Program-made: the position numbers and the translations under genes
NCBI RefSeq assembly: GCF_000612805.1
Contig: NZ_HG964407.1
Location: forward strand, 62,001 to 126,000
Reading direction: 5' to 3'
Source: Bacillus ndiopicus
GTDB lineage: Bacteria; Bacillota; Bacilli; Bacillales_A; Planococcaceae
DNA: 64,000 nucleotides
The notes under the pieces: model-generated
What the model was told of the DNA's origin: nothing
Seen by the model: only the letters and a program-made list of their open reading frames with translations
Database searches by the model: none
In this document: one piece after another, positions 16,889-25,844 of the stretch
Layout of the letters: each line of letters begins with the position of its first letter
Numbering within the stretch: position 1 is the first letter of the stretch

Positions 16889-18382
16889 TTATTTTTCTTT
16901 TTTCATTAATGCAAGTGTTTGCTCAAACTCAGCTTCAATTTGGGGATCTTTTTTGTACGTTACAAGAGATACAATTACTGCCACGATTAAACAAACGAAG
17001 AAGCCTGGTACAATCTCATAAAGAGCGCTTGATAATGCAGGAATTTTCCCCCATACGAAAGCTGTTACAGCGCCCGCTACCATCGCTACTAAAGCACCGA
17101 TATTTGTTAGCTTACGCCAGTAAAGTGATAGTAAAATGATAGGTCCGAATGCTGCACCAAAACCTGCCCATGCAAATGAAACTAGTTTTAAAACAGAGTT
17201 TTCAGGATTCCATGCTAAAATAACTGCAATAATCGCTACAACTAGTACAGCTAAACGTCCCATAAATACGTAATGCTTATCCGTTGCTGATTTATTAAAT
17301 AATGCTTTGTAAATATCCTCTATTAGAGCAGAAGATGTTACGATTAATTGTGAAGAAATCGTACTCATAACTGCTGCTAAAATGGCTGCAAGCATAATGC
17401 CTGCAATGAATGGGTGGAATAATAATTGCCCCATTACAATAAATACCGTTTCTGCATCCTTTAATTCCCCTAAAGTTGCAGCATTTTGTTGGTAGTAAGC
17501 AATACCAACTAATGCTGTTCCTATTGCACCAGCCAAGCTTAAAATCATCCAGCCGATACCGATACGACGTGCTTCTTTTGTTTCTTTAACTGAATTAATC
17601 GCCATAAAACGAACAATAATGTGTGGTTGACCAAAATAGCCGAATCCCCATGCTAGTGAGGATATAACCCCCGCTACAGTAGCAGTTGATGCAAATAAGT
17701 TTAATGACTCCGGGTTTACAGATTTAATCGATTCAATTGTTTCACTAATACCACCTGTGTAAAAAATACCGAATAACGGCACTGAAATTAATGCTAAAAA
17801 CATGATTAAACCTTGTAAAAAGTCTGTGTAACTTACTGCTAAAAATCCTCCAAATAACGTGTAGCCTACTGTTACAGCTACAACAACAAGCAAGCCTACA
17901 TGGTAATCATAGCCGAATGAACTATTGAAAAATTTCCCACCCGCTACCATACCTGATGATACATAGAACGTAAAGAATACTAAAATGATAATACCTGATG
18001 CAATACGAATTAATTTTGTATTATCACGTAGGCGATTATCCAAATAACTTGGAATCGTAATTGAATCATTCGAAACTTGTGTATAAACACGTAAACGCGG
18101 TGCTACAATCAACCAGTTTAAATAAGCACCTACTGTTAGACCTATTGCTATCCAAGCTTCTACTAAGCCTGACAAATAAATTGCACCAGGTAATCCCATT
18201 AACAACCAACCTGACATATCGGCTGCCCCTGCACTTAGTGCGGTTACAGCAGGACCTAATCCACGTCCACCAAGCATATAATCGTTTAGATTAGAAGTTT
18301 TCTTATACGCATACCATCCGATCACTACCATTGTTACCATGTAAATAATAATAGCTAATAATTGAAATCCGTGATCTGACAT
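16889..18382 (-). CDS. putP: Sodium/proline symporter
   Basis: 497 residues, 13 predicted helices, SSS family. The segments GGRGLGPAVTALSAGAADMSGWLLMGLPG (about residues 38-66), GFGYFGQPHI and the sodium-site helix near MSTISSQLIVTSSALIEDIYK match PutP/OpuE proline transporters closely. It imports proline with sodium for nutrition or osmoprotection; no put catabolic genes are adjacent, so OpuE-like osmoprotection is equally possible. Confidence 0.92.
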   Translation of the reverse strand: MSDHGFQLLAIIIYMVTMVVIGWYAYKKTSNLNDYMLGGRGLGPAVTALSAGAADMSGWLLMGLPGAIYLSGLVEAWIAIGLTVGAYLNWLIVAPRLRVYTQVSNDSITIPSYLDNRLRDNTKLIRIASGIIILVFFTFYVSSGMVAGGKFFNSSFGYDYHVGLLVVVAVTVGYTLFGGFLAVSYTDFLQGLIMFLALISVPLFGIFYTGGISETIESIKSVNPESLNLFASTATVAGVISSLAWGFGYFGQPHIIVRFMAINSVKETKEARRIGIGWMILSLAGAIGTALVGIAYYQQNAATLGELKDAETVFIVMGQLLFHPFIAGIMLAAILAAVMSTISSQLIVTSSALIEDIYKALFNKSATDKHYVFMGRLAVLVVAIIAVILAWNPENSVLKLVSFAWAGFGAAFGPIILLSLYWRKLTNIGALVAMVAGAVTAFVWGKIPALSSALYEIVPGFFVCLIVAVIVSLVTYKKDPQIEAEFEQTLALMKKEK

Positions 18383-18606
18383 ATTTTTTCCCTCCTTTTA
18401 AAAATTACTTTTCAATAGAAAATGTCAATAGAAAAGTCTTATAATAAACATATAATGTATTTCATTGTAAAACAAGCAGTATTTCAACTAATTCTCCTAA
18501 CTTCTTTTAGATTAAATTCATTACTTGTTATACCCATTATCTTTCGCTTTCACACAAATATTTGTGATACACTGATGTCAATTTTATAAATAAAGAAGGT
18601 ATTGCT

Positions 18607-19767
18607 ATGGAATTTCAACAAATGAAAGAACAATTTTTAACACTTTTAAATGATAAATCACTAATAGCTGCAACAATTAGCCAGCCACGCTTAAAATCAA
18701 ATGAAATAAAACGGGTAAAGCTAAAGCCGATTGAACTAAAAGGCGTCTATACTATCCAGCTTGAATACCAATACGAACGTATTTTAAAACACGAAAACAT
18801 TCCTTTAGAAGAATTCATGACACAGTTTGAACTATTACTTGAACAATTCCGCCAAATCCATGCACAATTTATTAATCAAACTGTGCATATTCAACTTTCA
18901 AAGAAAAATAAAGTATTATGGAAATCCGAACAAGCAATGGAAAATAAACAAGTTGACTTAGCGCACAATCGTAAAAAGCAATATTTATTAGATGATACAG
19001 TGATACACCCATTCCTCGTTCGCCTTGGTGTACAAGCTGAAAATGGTGCTATTAAAAAGCAAAAATATGATAAATTCAAGCAAATTAACCGCTTTGTAGA
19101 ATTTATTGATGATGCACTAAACCATTTACCAAAAGACCGCCAAATTCGAATTTTAGACTTCGGCTCCGGAAAGTCTTATTTAACATTTGCCCTTTACCAC
19201 TATTTAAAAATAGTAAAAAATTTGGATATTCACGTTACTGGACTTGATTTAAAGAAGGAGGTTATTGAGGAATGCAATCAAATTGCACAAGATTTAGGTT
19301 ACACTAGCTTGCAATTTTTAGTTGGGGATATTCAAGATTTCAATGATGAAACGGCTGTTGATATGGTTGTAACATTACATGCCTGTGATGTCGCAACAGA
19401 TATGGCACTTGCACGTGCCGTTAAATGGGGAGCTAGCGTTATTTTAAGTGTCCCTTGTTGTCAACATGAGCTAAATCGACAATTACAGTCACCTGCACTA
19501 GAAATCATGACTCAACATGGCTTAATTCGTGAGCGCTTTGCTGCATTAGCAACCGATTCTATCCGAGCACAGCTACTATCGCTTGTTGGTTATGAGGCAC
19601 AGCTACTTGAATTTATCGATATGGAAAACACGCCAAAAAACATTTTAATTCGCGCCTACTTTACAGGCAAAAAGCCTACTGCTGAGGAACGCGACAAATA
19701 TGATGAATTCATTCAATTTTTAAATGCTAAGCCATTTTTACAAAATGAACTACAAAGTTATTTGTAA
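18607..19767 (+). CDS. Class I SAM-dependent methyltransferase (PF13679-type, METTL25-like)
   Basis: 386 residues. The first 150 residues are a helical, poorly conserved domain. The SAM-binding domain starts at ILDFGSGKSYLTFALYHYL (about residues 181-199); motif II is VTGLDLKKEVIEE, and the family-specific TLHACDVATD and SVPCCQHELN motifs follow. The VPCCxHE motif is typical of the Methyltransf_32 family that includes eukaryotic METTL25 and GSTCD-like proteins. The substrate is unknown, probably RNA or protein. Single gene. Confidence 0.85.
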   Translation: MEFQQMKEQFLTLLNDKSLIAATISQPRLKSNEIKRVKLKPIELKGVYTIQLEYQYERILKHENIPLEEFMTQFELLLEQFRQIHAQFINQTVHIQLSKKNKVLWKSEQAMENKQVDLAHNRKKQYLLDDTVIHPFLVRLGVQAENGAIKKQKYDKFKQINRFVEFIDDALNHLPKDRQIRILDFGSGKSYLTFALYHYLKIVKNLDIHVTGLDLKKEVIEECNQIAQDLGYTSLQFLVGDIQDFNDETAVDMVVTLHACDVATDMALARAVKWGASVILSVPCCQHELNRQLQSPALEIMTQHGLIRERFAALATDSIRAQLLSLVGYEAQLLEFIDMENTPKNILIRAYFTGKKPTAEERDKYDEFIQFLNAKPFLQNELQSYL

Positions 19768-20256
19768 AATGAACATTTCTATCCCATCCCACAGGATTTT
19801 GTTTTAAAAATATTTCATTAATTAAAGCTAAGTTAATCAGAACGAGATTGGCTGTTCAAAAATTTTATATTAAATATTTGTAAAAAAGGCACTACTGCGG
19901 TGGTTATAACACACATTTTTTGTATACTCAGCAGGAAAATCCCACCTTCTTGTCTTAAGATAGAGCAGCCAAGCCTCTCCTGTTGCTCGATATTGAATTT
20001 ACATTGCCTTTACAATTGAAATTTGTTTATTGTATACGCTATGTAAGCATTGCATACAATATGAGCAGCAACCTTGTTATATCAGCATTTTATATGTATA
20101 CCTCTGATAATGACAACGCATATCTATAAAGTATGAACAAAATAAATATTACAGCAATGTAAAAGTTGTAAATACAAAAATAAAATTATATTGATTTTGT
20201 TAAGCTTTTGTTATTATTAGAAGAGAAAATTTTCATATATGCTTAGGAGGCATTCC
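19768..20256. other. 489-bp gap with no supported gene
   Basis: AT-rich, with no frame carrying a ribosome binding site. The 3-prime end must hold the promoter of the DUF47-pit operon; the best candidate region is the TTGATT/TTGTTA stretch near 20190-20215, but the match is weak. No Pho-box-like direct repeats were recognised. Confidence 0.4.
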
Positions 20257-20877
20257 ATGTTTAGTTCAAGAAAATCAGATCCTTTTTTCTCAGCACTTCA
20301 TAAAATTGCTGAAAATATGAGAGAAGCTGTTCATTATGCAAATGATTACCGTATCGAAACAGTAGCAGACCTGAAGGAAATTAGCATTCGTATGAAGGAA
20401 TACGAAACTGCTGGCGATAAATTAATTCATGAATTAATCGTTATGTTAAATAAATCATTTATGACGCCAATTGAGCGTGAAGATATTTTAGCATTAGCTA
20501 TCCGTATGGATGATGTTTTAGATGGAACAGAAGGCTGTATTGCTCACTTCGAAATGTTCTCTTTAAATGAAATTGATGATTCAATGCGCGACTTTTTAGG
20601 CTATATCGTAAAAAGTGCAGATGAACTTGTAAAAGCAATGGCACTTTTAAACAAAAAAGATTTAGTTGGCATGCGTCAACATGCTATTTTAGTTAAAGAT
20701 TATGAACGTCAATGTGATGAAGTGTTACGCTCATCGATTAAAAAATTATTCTTAAACGAAAAAGACCCAATTCGTTTAATTAAATTCAAAGATATTTATG
20801 AGCAATTAGAAGAAATTGCAGATCACTGCCAAAATGTAGCGAATACTATTGAAACAATTATTATGCGCAACGCGTAA
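20257..20877 (+). CDS. DUF47/PhoU-like phosphate transport accessory protein (YkaA-like)
   Basis: 206 residues, helical, PhoU-like fold (DUF47, COG1392). The pattern KEYETAGDKLIHELIVMLNKSFMTPIEREDILAL is typical. The start at 20257 is preceded by AGGAGG; the upstream in-frame ATG (20239) is inside or before that site. It lies 18 bp upstream of a Pit transporter gene, the standard pairing in which the DUF47 protein modulates the transporter at the membrane. Confidence 0.9.
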   Translation: MFSSRKSDPFFSALHKIAENMREAVHYANDYRIETVADLKEISIRMKEYETAGDKLIHELIVMLNKSFMTPIEREDILALAIRMDDVLDGTEGCIAHFEMFSLNEIDDSMRDFLGYIVKSADELVKAMALLNKKDLVGMRQHAILVKDYERQCDEVLRSSIKKLFLNEKDPIRLIKFKDIYEQLEEIADHCQNVANTIETIIMRNA

Positions 20878-20895
20878 AAGCAGGAGAAATAACTA

Positions 20896-21912
20896 ATGGA
20901 AACAATATTAATCCTTACAATTTTAGTCGTTATTTTTGCGCTAGCATTTGACTTTATTAACGGCTTCCATGATACTGCAAATGCCATTGCCACTTCAGTA
21001 TCAACCCGTGCACTACCACCGCGTACTGCGGTATTAATGGCTGCTATTATGAACTTTATTGGAGCGATTACATTCGTTGGTGTTGCAAAAGCAATAGCAA
21101 GCGATATCGTCGATCCGTTCTCTTTATCAACACCAGAAACACCGTTGATTGGTTCTGTCGTTATTTTAGCAGCATTATGTGCAGCGATTACATGGAATTT
21201 AATAACTTGGTACTACGGTATTCCATCAAGTTCATCACATACTCTTATTGGCTCAATCGCTGGTGCAGCGATTGCAGCAGCGGGCTTTAATATTTTAAAC
21301 TATTCAGGCTTCATTAAAATTATCCAAGCGCTTATTTTCTCGCCGTTTATTGCACTAGCAGTTGGTTTCTTAATGATGTCATTATTTAAAGTATTATTTA
21401 AAAACATGAACCTATATAAAACAAACAAAGGCTTCCGAACAATGCAAATTGGTACAGCCGCATTGCAAGCATTTACACACGGTACAAATGATGCTCAGAA
21501 AGCAATGGGTATTATTACGATGGCTTTAATTGCTGGCGGTCTTCAAACAACTGATGAAGTTCAAGGCTGGGTGCGTTTGGCCTGTGCGGTTGCAATGGGG
21601 CTAGGTACTTCAATTGGTGGTTATAAAATCATCAAAACAGTTGGCGGTAAAATTATGAAAATTCGTCCAATTAACGGGGCGGCGGCTGACTTATCATCCG
21701 CAACTGTTATTTTTAGTGCAACAATGCTACACCTACCAGTTTCAACAACACATGTTATCTCCTCTGCGATTATGGGTGTAGGTACTGCGCAACGTGTAAG
21801 AGATGTAAAATGGGGAACAGCCCGTAAAATTGTAATTACATGGGTAATTACGATGCCAATTTCAGCAATAATGGCGGCTGCCTTCTACTTCTTATTAAAT
21901 ATTTTCTTTTAA
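20896..21912 (+). CDS. pit: Low-affinity inorganic phosphate transporter, PiT family
   Basis: 338 residues with about ten hydrophobic helices. Both inverted PiT signature motifs are present: FDFINGFHDTANAIATSV (about 15-32) near the N-terminus and FTHGTNDAQKAMGI in the middle. It carries metal-phosphate with protons. It forms an operon with the DUF47 gene and ends at a strong terminator. Confidence 0.94.
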   Translation: METILILTILVVIFALAFDFINGFHDTANAIATSVSTRALPPRTAVLMAAIMNFIGAITFVGVAKAIASDIVDPFSLSTPETPLIGSVVILAALCAAITWNLITWYYGIPSSSSHTLIGSIAGAAIAAAGFNILNYSGFIKIIQALIFSPFIALAVGFLMMSLFKVLFKNMNLYKTNKGFRTMQIGTAALQAFTHGTNDAQKAMGIITMALIAGGLQTTDEVQGWVRLACAVAMGLGTSIGGYKIIKTVGGKIMKIRPINGAAADLSSATVIFSATMLHLPVSTTHVISSAIMGVGTAQRVRDVKWGTARKIVITWVITMPISAIMAAAFYFLLNIFF

Positions 21913-21924
21913 ATAAAAATAACA

Positions 21925-21961
21925 GCCCTCTTTGATTTTCGAAGTAAAAATCAAAGAGGGC
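21925..21961 (+). terminator. Terminator after pit
   Basis: 15-bp perfect arms GCCCTCTTTGATTTT (21925-21939) and its complement (21947-21961), then a T-rich run. Confidence 0.93.
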
Positions 21962-22034
21962 TTCTTATTTTTTATAAAAATTGTACTACACTTAAAAACC
22001 TTGTAAACTCTTAAATAAGAAAGGAGTTTCTATT

Positions 22035-24146
22035 ATGCAGAAATTTTCTATTTTCGTTACTAAACATGCAAAGGCCATCGTTAGCATTTGGGTTATTTTT
22101 TTCCTTGTTATGGGCTATTTTGCTTTGCAGCTACCAAGCAAACTACAAGGCGATGGCTTCTTTGTGAAAGATGATCACAGCCGAACGATGCAGGAATTAA
22201 GTGATACATTCGATTTACCAGCTAAAACAATTTTTGTTCTGTTCGAAAAGAAAACAGATGATGAAATTACAACAGCACTTAAAAAGCTGGAAAAAGTCGA
22301 TACAATTAAAGAAATCGTATCCCCCATCGGTGTAGAGCAATTGCACAAAGGTGATTTTGCCTATGCAATGCTGCATTTCGGCAATGATGTAACTGATTAT
22401 TTTCCTGTAGTGGATGAAATCCGTGACATTTTAGCATATGACGATCAAATATCAATTACAGGTGAACCAGCTATTTCAAAGGATATTAATGTCGCTAGCC
22501 AAAAAGATTTAATGCAGGCTGAGGCAATTGGATTGCCTATTGCATTAATTGTTCTCTTATTAGCCTTTGGTACTGTCGTTGCGTCACTGTTACCAATTAT
22601 TATTGGAGCCGCAACAGTTATTGTGTCATTCGGTGTATTAACTTTATTCAGTGGCACATTTGATTTATCCATTTTTATATTGAATATCGTACCGATGCTT
22701 GGGCTCGCCTTAAGCATTGATTTTGCCCTGTTATTTATTAATCGTTACCGTGAGGAGCGCCAAACGAAAAACGTCGAACAGGCTGTCCAAATTGCGATTC
22801 AAACAGCTGGTCGTTCCATTGTTTTTTCAGCGCTCTGTGTAATAATTGGACTTGGTGCAATGGTCGTAATCAAAGTAGAAATTTTCCAAAATATTGCATT
22901 AGGTGGCTCTATCGTTGTCTTTTTAGCAATTATTTCAGGCTTAACATTACTACCAGCAACAATCATGTTATTAGGTGATCGCTTAAATAAATGGCGCCTA
23001 TTACGCGTAACACAGACTACAACAAAGTGGCAAGCATTTGCTGCCTTCGTTATGCGCAAGCCGTTGCTTATTATCATTGTAGCACTTACTTTATTAGGTA
23101 CTGCAATTATTCCAGTGAAAGATATGAATTTAACAATTCCATCAAAGGAATCTTTACCAAATGCATATGAATCTCGTACAACATTTGACAAAATGGAGAA
23201 GGAATTTGATTTCGGTGCAGATGCAGTTGTGTACTTATTAGCAGAACGCCCTAATGGCTGGGATAATGAGGATGGTTTAACGAAAATACTTGATATTCAA
23301 AAAGAGCTTGAAAATGAAACGCTTGTTAAAAAAGTTGATTCGCTTTTTACTACGGCTCAAATCGATTCTGTTGAATTATGGCAAGCTGCTAGTGCTAACC
23401 CACAATTACAAGCATTGCAAGCACATTTTATTCAAGACAAAAAAATGTATATGGCAGTGCATTTAGATGCAAGTGGTTCATCGACTGAAGCTCAAGACTT
23501 TGTACGCCAATGGAAGGACAAAGATTTAGGCGTTTCCTTCACATTAGCAGGAGCACCAAAATTCAACCAAGAAATTTTCGATGAAATTGCAAGCAAAATT
23601 GGGCTTGCTCTAATTATTATAATGATTACTACATTTATTATTTTAATGATTGCATTCAGATCCATTTTAATTCCTGTAAAAGCAATAATTATGAATATTA
23701 TTGGGCTCGCTTCAACATTCGGACTGATTGTCTATATATTCCAATACGGACATTTTGGGATAGAGGCAGGTACTGTTGTACTTATTATGCCTGTTATTGT
23801 TTTTTGTCTAGTGTTCGGATTAAGCATGGATTATGAAGTGTTTTTAATTTCGCGTATTCAAGAAGAATATTTGAAAGGTGCGGATAATACAAAAGCAACA
23901 GTTGATGGACTTGTGTCAACAAGTAAAATTATTACTTCTGCTGCCTTGATTATGATTGTTATTACAGGGGCCTTTGCTTTTACAGATGTAATGCCTGTTA
24001 AACAAATCGGTGTCGGTATAGCAATTGCTATTGCCATTGACGCAACAGTTATACGCTTAATGCTCGTACCAAGCTTAATGAAGCTATTCGGTGATTGGAA
24101 CTGGTGGCTGCCGTTTACAAAGCGCAAAACGAATGCCTCAAAGTAG
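22035..24146 (+). CDS. MMPL/RND family transporter (YdfJ-like)
   Basis: 703 residues in two homologous halves, each with one N-terminal helix, an extracellular loop of about 130-170 residues and five more helices. LALSIDFALLFINRYREE in the first half and LSMDYEVFLISRIQEEYL in the second are the MMPL motifs with the proton-relay Asp. These proton-driven exporters move lipids, drugs or peptides. No substrate clue in the neighbours. Ribosome binding site AAGGAG. Confidence 0.9.
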   Translation: MQKFSIFVTKHAKAIVSIWVIFFLVMGYFALQLPSKLQGDGFFVKDDHSRTMQELSDTFDLPAKTIFVLFEKKTDDEITTALKKLEKVDTIKEIVSPIGVEQLHKGDFAYAMLHFGNDVTDYFPVVDEIRDILAYDDQISITGEPAISKDINVASQKDLMQAEAIGLPIALIVLLLAFGTVVASLLPIIIGAATVIVSFGVLTLFSGTFDLSIFILNIVPMLGLALSIDFALLFINRYREERQTKNVEQAVQIAIQTAGRSIVFSALCVIIGLGAMVVIKVEIFQNIALGGSIVVFLAIISGLTLLPATIMLLGDRLNKWRLLRVTQTTTKWQAFAAFVMRKPLLIIIVALTLLGTAIIPVKDMNLTIPSKESLPNAYESRTTFDKMEKEFDFGADAVVYLLAERPNGWDNEDGLTKILDIQKELENETLVKKVDSLFTTAQIDSVELWQAASANPQLQALQAHFIQDKKMYMAVHLDASGSSTEAQDFVRQWKDKDLGVSFTLAGAPKFNQEIFDEIASKIGLALIIIMITTFIILMIAFRSILIPVKAIIMNIIGLASTFGLIVYIFQYGHFGIEAGTVVLIMPVIVFCLVFGLSMDYEVFLISRIQEEYLKGADNTKATVDGLVSTSKIITSAALIMIVITGAFAFTDVMPVKQIGVGIAIAIAIDATVIRLMLVPSLMKLFGDWNWWLPFTKRKTNASK

Positions 24147-24161
24147 TGCCGAAACTTATGA

Positions 24162-24224
24162 TTCGCGCATAAGCATGGAAATTTCGCACGTAAACAGCTT
24201 CAATCAGCACGCATTTTTAAAAGC
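24162..24224 (+). repeat. 21-bp-period tandem repeat, core TTCGCACG (3 units)
   Basis: Cores TTCGCGCA (24162), TTCGCACG (24183) and TCAGCACG (24204) are exactly 21 bp apart. As at 2611, the array follows the stop of a plus-strand gene and precedes the shared terminator at a convergent junction. Confidence 0.8.
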
Positions 24225-24254
24225 GCATGAAATCAAATAGATTTCATGCGCTTT
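24219..24254. terminator. Bidirectional terminator between MMPL and hydrolase genes
   Basis: Arms AAAAGCGCATGAAATC (24219-24234) and GATTTCATGCGCTTT (24240-24254), then TTTT. The arm sequence resembles the terminator at 2702-2746. Confidence 0.9.
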
Positions 24255-24257
24255 GTT

Positions 24258-24860
24258 TTATTTAAAAATAGCTGTATACCAGGCTTTCGCAGCTTGCACC
24301 TCTGGCATTGTTAGCTGATGACCATGGTTAAACCATGCAGTTTCTACATTTGCACCATGTGCTTGTAGCATTTGCTCTAACTGCTCTGACTCCTGTGACG
24401 GACACATAAAATCATTCGTCCCAGCACCAATCCACACATCTACATTGTTTAAACTTGGAATTTGTGCATCACGATTTGGTACCATCGGATGGTGCAAAAT
24501 CGCAGCACGTAATGAATTTTCATGATGGAACAATAAGCTGCCAGCAATATTCGCTCCATTAGAGTAGCCAATTGCAATGACTTGATTGCGGTCAAATTTG
24601 TATTCCTCTGATGCTTGCTGCACGAAATCATTCAGTTCCTTTGTACGGAATAATAAATCCTCCATATCAAATACACCCTCGGCAATTCGACGGAAAAAGC
24701 GTGGCATTCCATTTTCTGAAACATTGCCACGAACGCTTAATATATTAGCATTCGCATCAATTTCCTTGCCTAAACCTATTAAATCTTTCTCTGTCCCACC
24801 TGTACCATGTAGCAATAATAGTGTACGTCCATTTGTGCCATGCTCAAAAATATGCTGCAT
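24258..24860 (-). CDS. Alpha/beta hydrolase (carboxylesterase; MhqD/YodD-like)
   Basis: 200 residues from the ATG at 24860, which has AAAGGGTGG upstream; an earlier GTG (24869) lies inside that site. The catalytic triad is readable: oxyanion loop HGTGG, nucleophile elbow GYSNGAN (Ser about residue 98), Asp in GAGTNDFMCP, His in FNHGHQL. Size and motifs fit the phospholipase/carboxylesterase group that includes MhqD, which in Bacillus belongs to the quinone stress response. The usual partner dioxygenase (MhqE/MhqO) is not adjacent, so the substrate is uncertain. Confidence 0.85.
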   Translation of the reverse strand: MQHIFEHGTNGRTLLLLHGTGGTEKDLIGLGKEIDANANILSVRGNVSENGMPRFFRRIAEGVFDMEDLLFRTKELNDFVQQASEEYKFDRNQVIAIGYSNGANIAGSLLFHHENSLRAAILHHPMVPNRDAQIPSLNNVDVWIGAGTNDFMCPSQESEQLEQMLQAHGANVETAWFNHGHQLTMPEVQAAKAWYTAIFK

Positions 24861-24876
24861 GCTATCCACCCTTTCA

Positions 24877-25071
24877 TTATCTCGAATTCAAGACAATTAT
24901 AGTCGGTGCTTGTTCTGGCGTCAACAAACTTGACTCATCGTTTATTTTTAGCTCACCATCCTGCTTTGGTGGATCATAATATTTAAAAAATAATTGCATT
25001 ACAATGACAACAAACAGCGCTGCAGCGACAATTAAGCCGATAACAATTAGCGCAAACTTTTTCCCGTCCAT
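24877..25071 (-). CDS. Small single-pass membrane protein, unknown function
   Basis: 64 residues: a basic N-terminus, one transmembrane helix (about residues 6-30) and a polar tail. AGGAGG lies 7 bases before the ATG (an ATG four bases earlier is out of frame). It sits between the hydrolase gene and a hypothetical gene in the same direction with 13-16 bp gaps, probably one operon. No family recognised. Confidence 0.7.
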   Translation of the reverse strand: MDGKKFALIVIGLIVAAALFVVIVMQLFFKYYDPPKQDGELKINDESSLLTPEQAPTIIVLNSR

Positions 25072-25084
25072 TCATGGCTCCTCC

Positions 25085-25546
25085 TTATTTTGAAGGTCTG
25101 AATCCTTCTTCTCGTAAATACTCCACTGCTGCCTCACGTGTACCGAAAGCTTCCTCTAAATTATTTTGATGATACACAGCCCATGAGCGGTTTTCATAAA
25201 TAAGCTCAAGTGCTGTACCTTCTCGAGAACGCCAAATCTCCATAATTGGCTCTTCCTCTGCCTCTTCAGATAAATAGACAATGGCTGCTGCAATTATATC
25301 TCGTAATGCTTGTTCATCATAATCACGAATATTCACAAGACCTTTATCATTCGCCTCATCCTCATATTGAAGTAAATCACCTACAAAGACAAAACCGTTG
25401 CCATTTGGATGTAATTTTTCAACAACGATTGTCTTTTCATATAAACTATCTTCAAAGTGATAATTTAAACGCTTTAATGAAATTTCTTTTTTCGTTAATT
25501 CAGGGAATGTTTCAATAATCTCCTGTTTTTGTTCAAATGTTAGCAT
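25085..25546 (-). CDS. Hypothetical acidic cytoplasmic protein
   Basis: 153 residues from the ATG at 25546, chosen because AAAGGAG is spaced 7-8 bases from it; upstream in-frame ATGs (25585, 25552) are unsuitable. The protein is rich in Glu and has no membrane segment; the C-terminal part (AFGTREAAVEYLREEGFRP) resembles a small alpha-beta module. I do not recognise a family. First gene of a probable three-gene leftward unit with the small membrane protein and the hydrolase. Confidence 0.7.
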   Translation of the reverse strand: MLTFEQKQEIIETFPELTKKEISLKRLNYHFEDSLYEKTIVVEKLHPNGNGFVFVGDLLQYEDEANDKGLVNIRDYDEQALRDIIAAAIVYLSEEAEEEPIMEIWRSREGTALELIYENRSWAVYHQNNLEEAFGTREAAVEYLREEGFRPSK

Positions 25547-25614
25547 AAACATGCTCCTTTTAATAATAATTTTATCCCAATACAAAGTATCATGTATCCG
25601 TGCTGAAAGCTAAC

Positions 25615-25660
25615 AATCAGCGGGGGCTAGATACCCCCACTGATTGAAGTTTCACTTTAT
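25615..25660. repeat. Hairpin repeat, copy 1 (CCCCCACTGATTGAAGTTTC)
   Basis: CAATCAGCGGGGG and CCCCCACTGATTG form a stem of 13 bp; the right arm continues as AAGTTTCACTTTAT. The 27-nt right part (25634-25660) is repeated exactly at 25818-25844. Confidence 0.8.
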
Positions 25661-25683
25661 CCCGTATTAATAGGCTGTACTTT

Positions 25684-25706
25684 TGCGACGAGTAACCGCA
25701 GGAGCA
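25684..25706 (-). repeat. Dispersed repeat copy (CTGCGGTTACTCGTCGCA family)
   Basis: On the minus strand it reads exactly as the tandem copies at 41138 and 41171. Confidence 0.8.
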
Positions 25707-25796
25707 CCAGACCCCCATTTCAAAACAGCAGATAAAATCAAGATGTTTAAATTGGGGATCAAACAGCCTGTAAAAACCCGATTGGTGAAACTACCA

Positions 25797-25844
25797 ATCA
25801 GTGAGGGATAAAGAAAACCCCCACTGATTGAAGTTTCACTTTAT
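25797..25844. repeat. Hairpin repeat, copy 2, overlapping the end of the AI-2E transporter gene
   Basis: CAATCAGTGAGGG pairs with CCCCCACTGATTG with mismatches. The copy runs across the stop codon of the gene at 25841 and may also act as its terminator. Confidence 0.75.
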
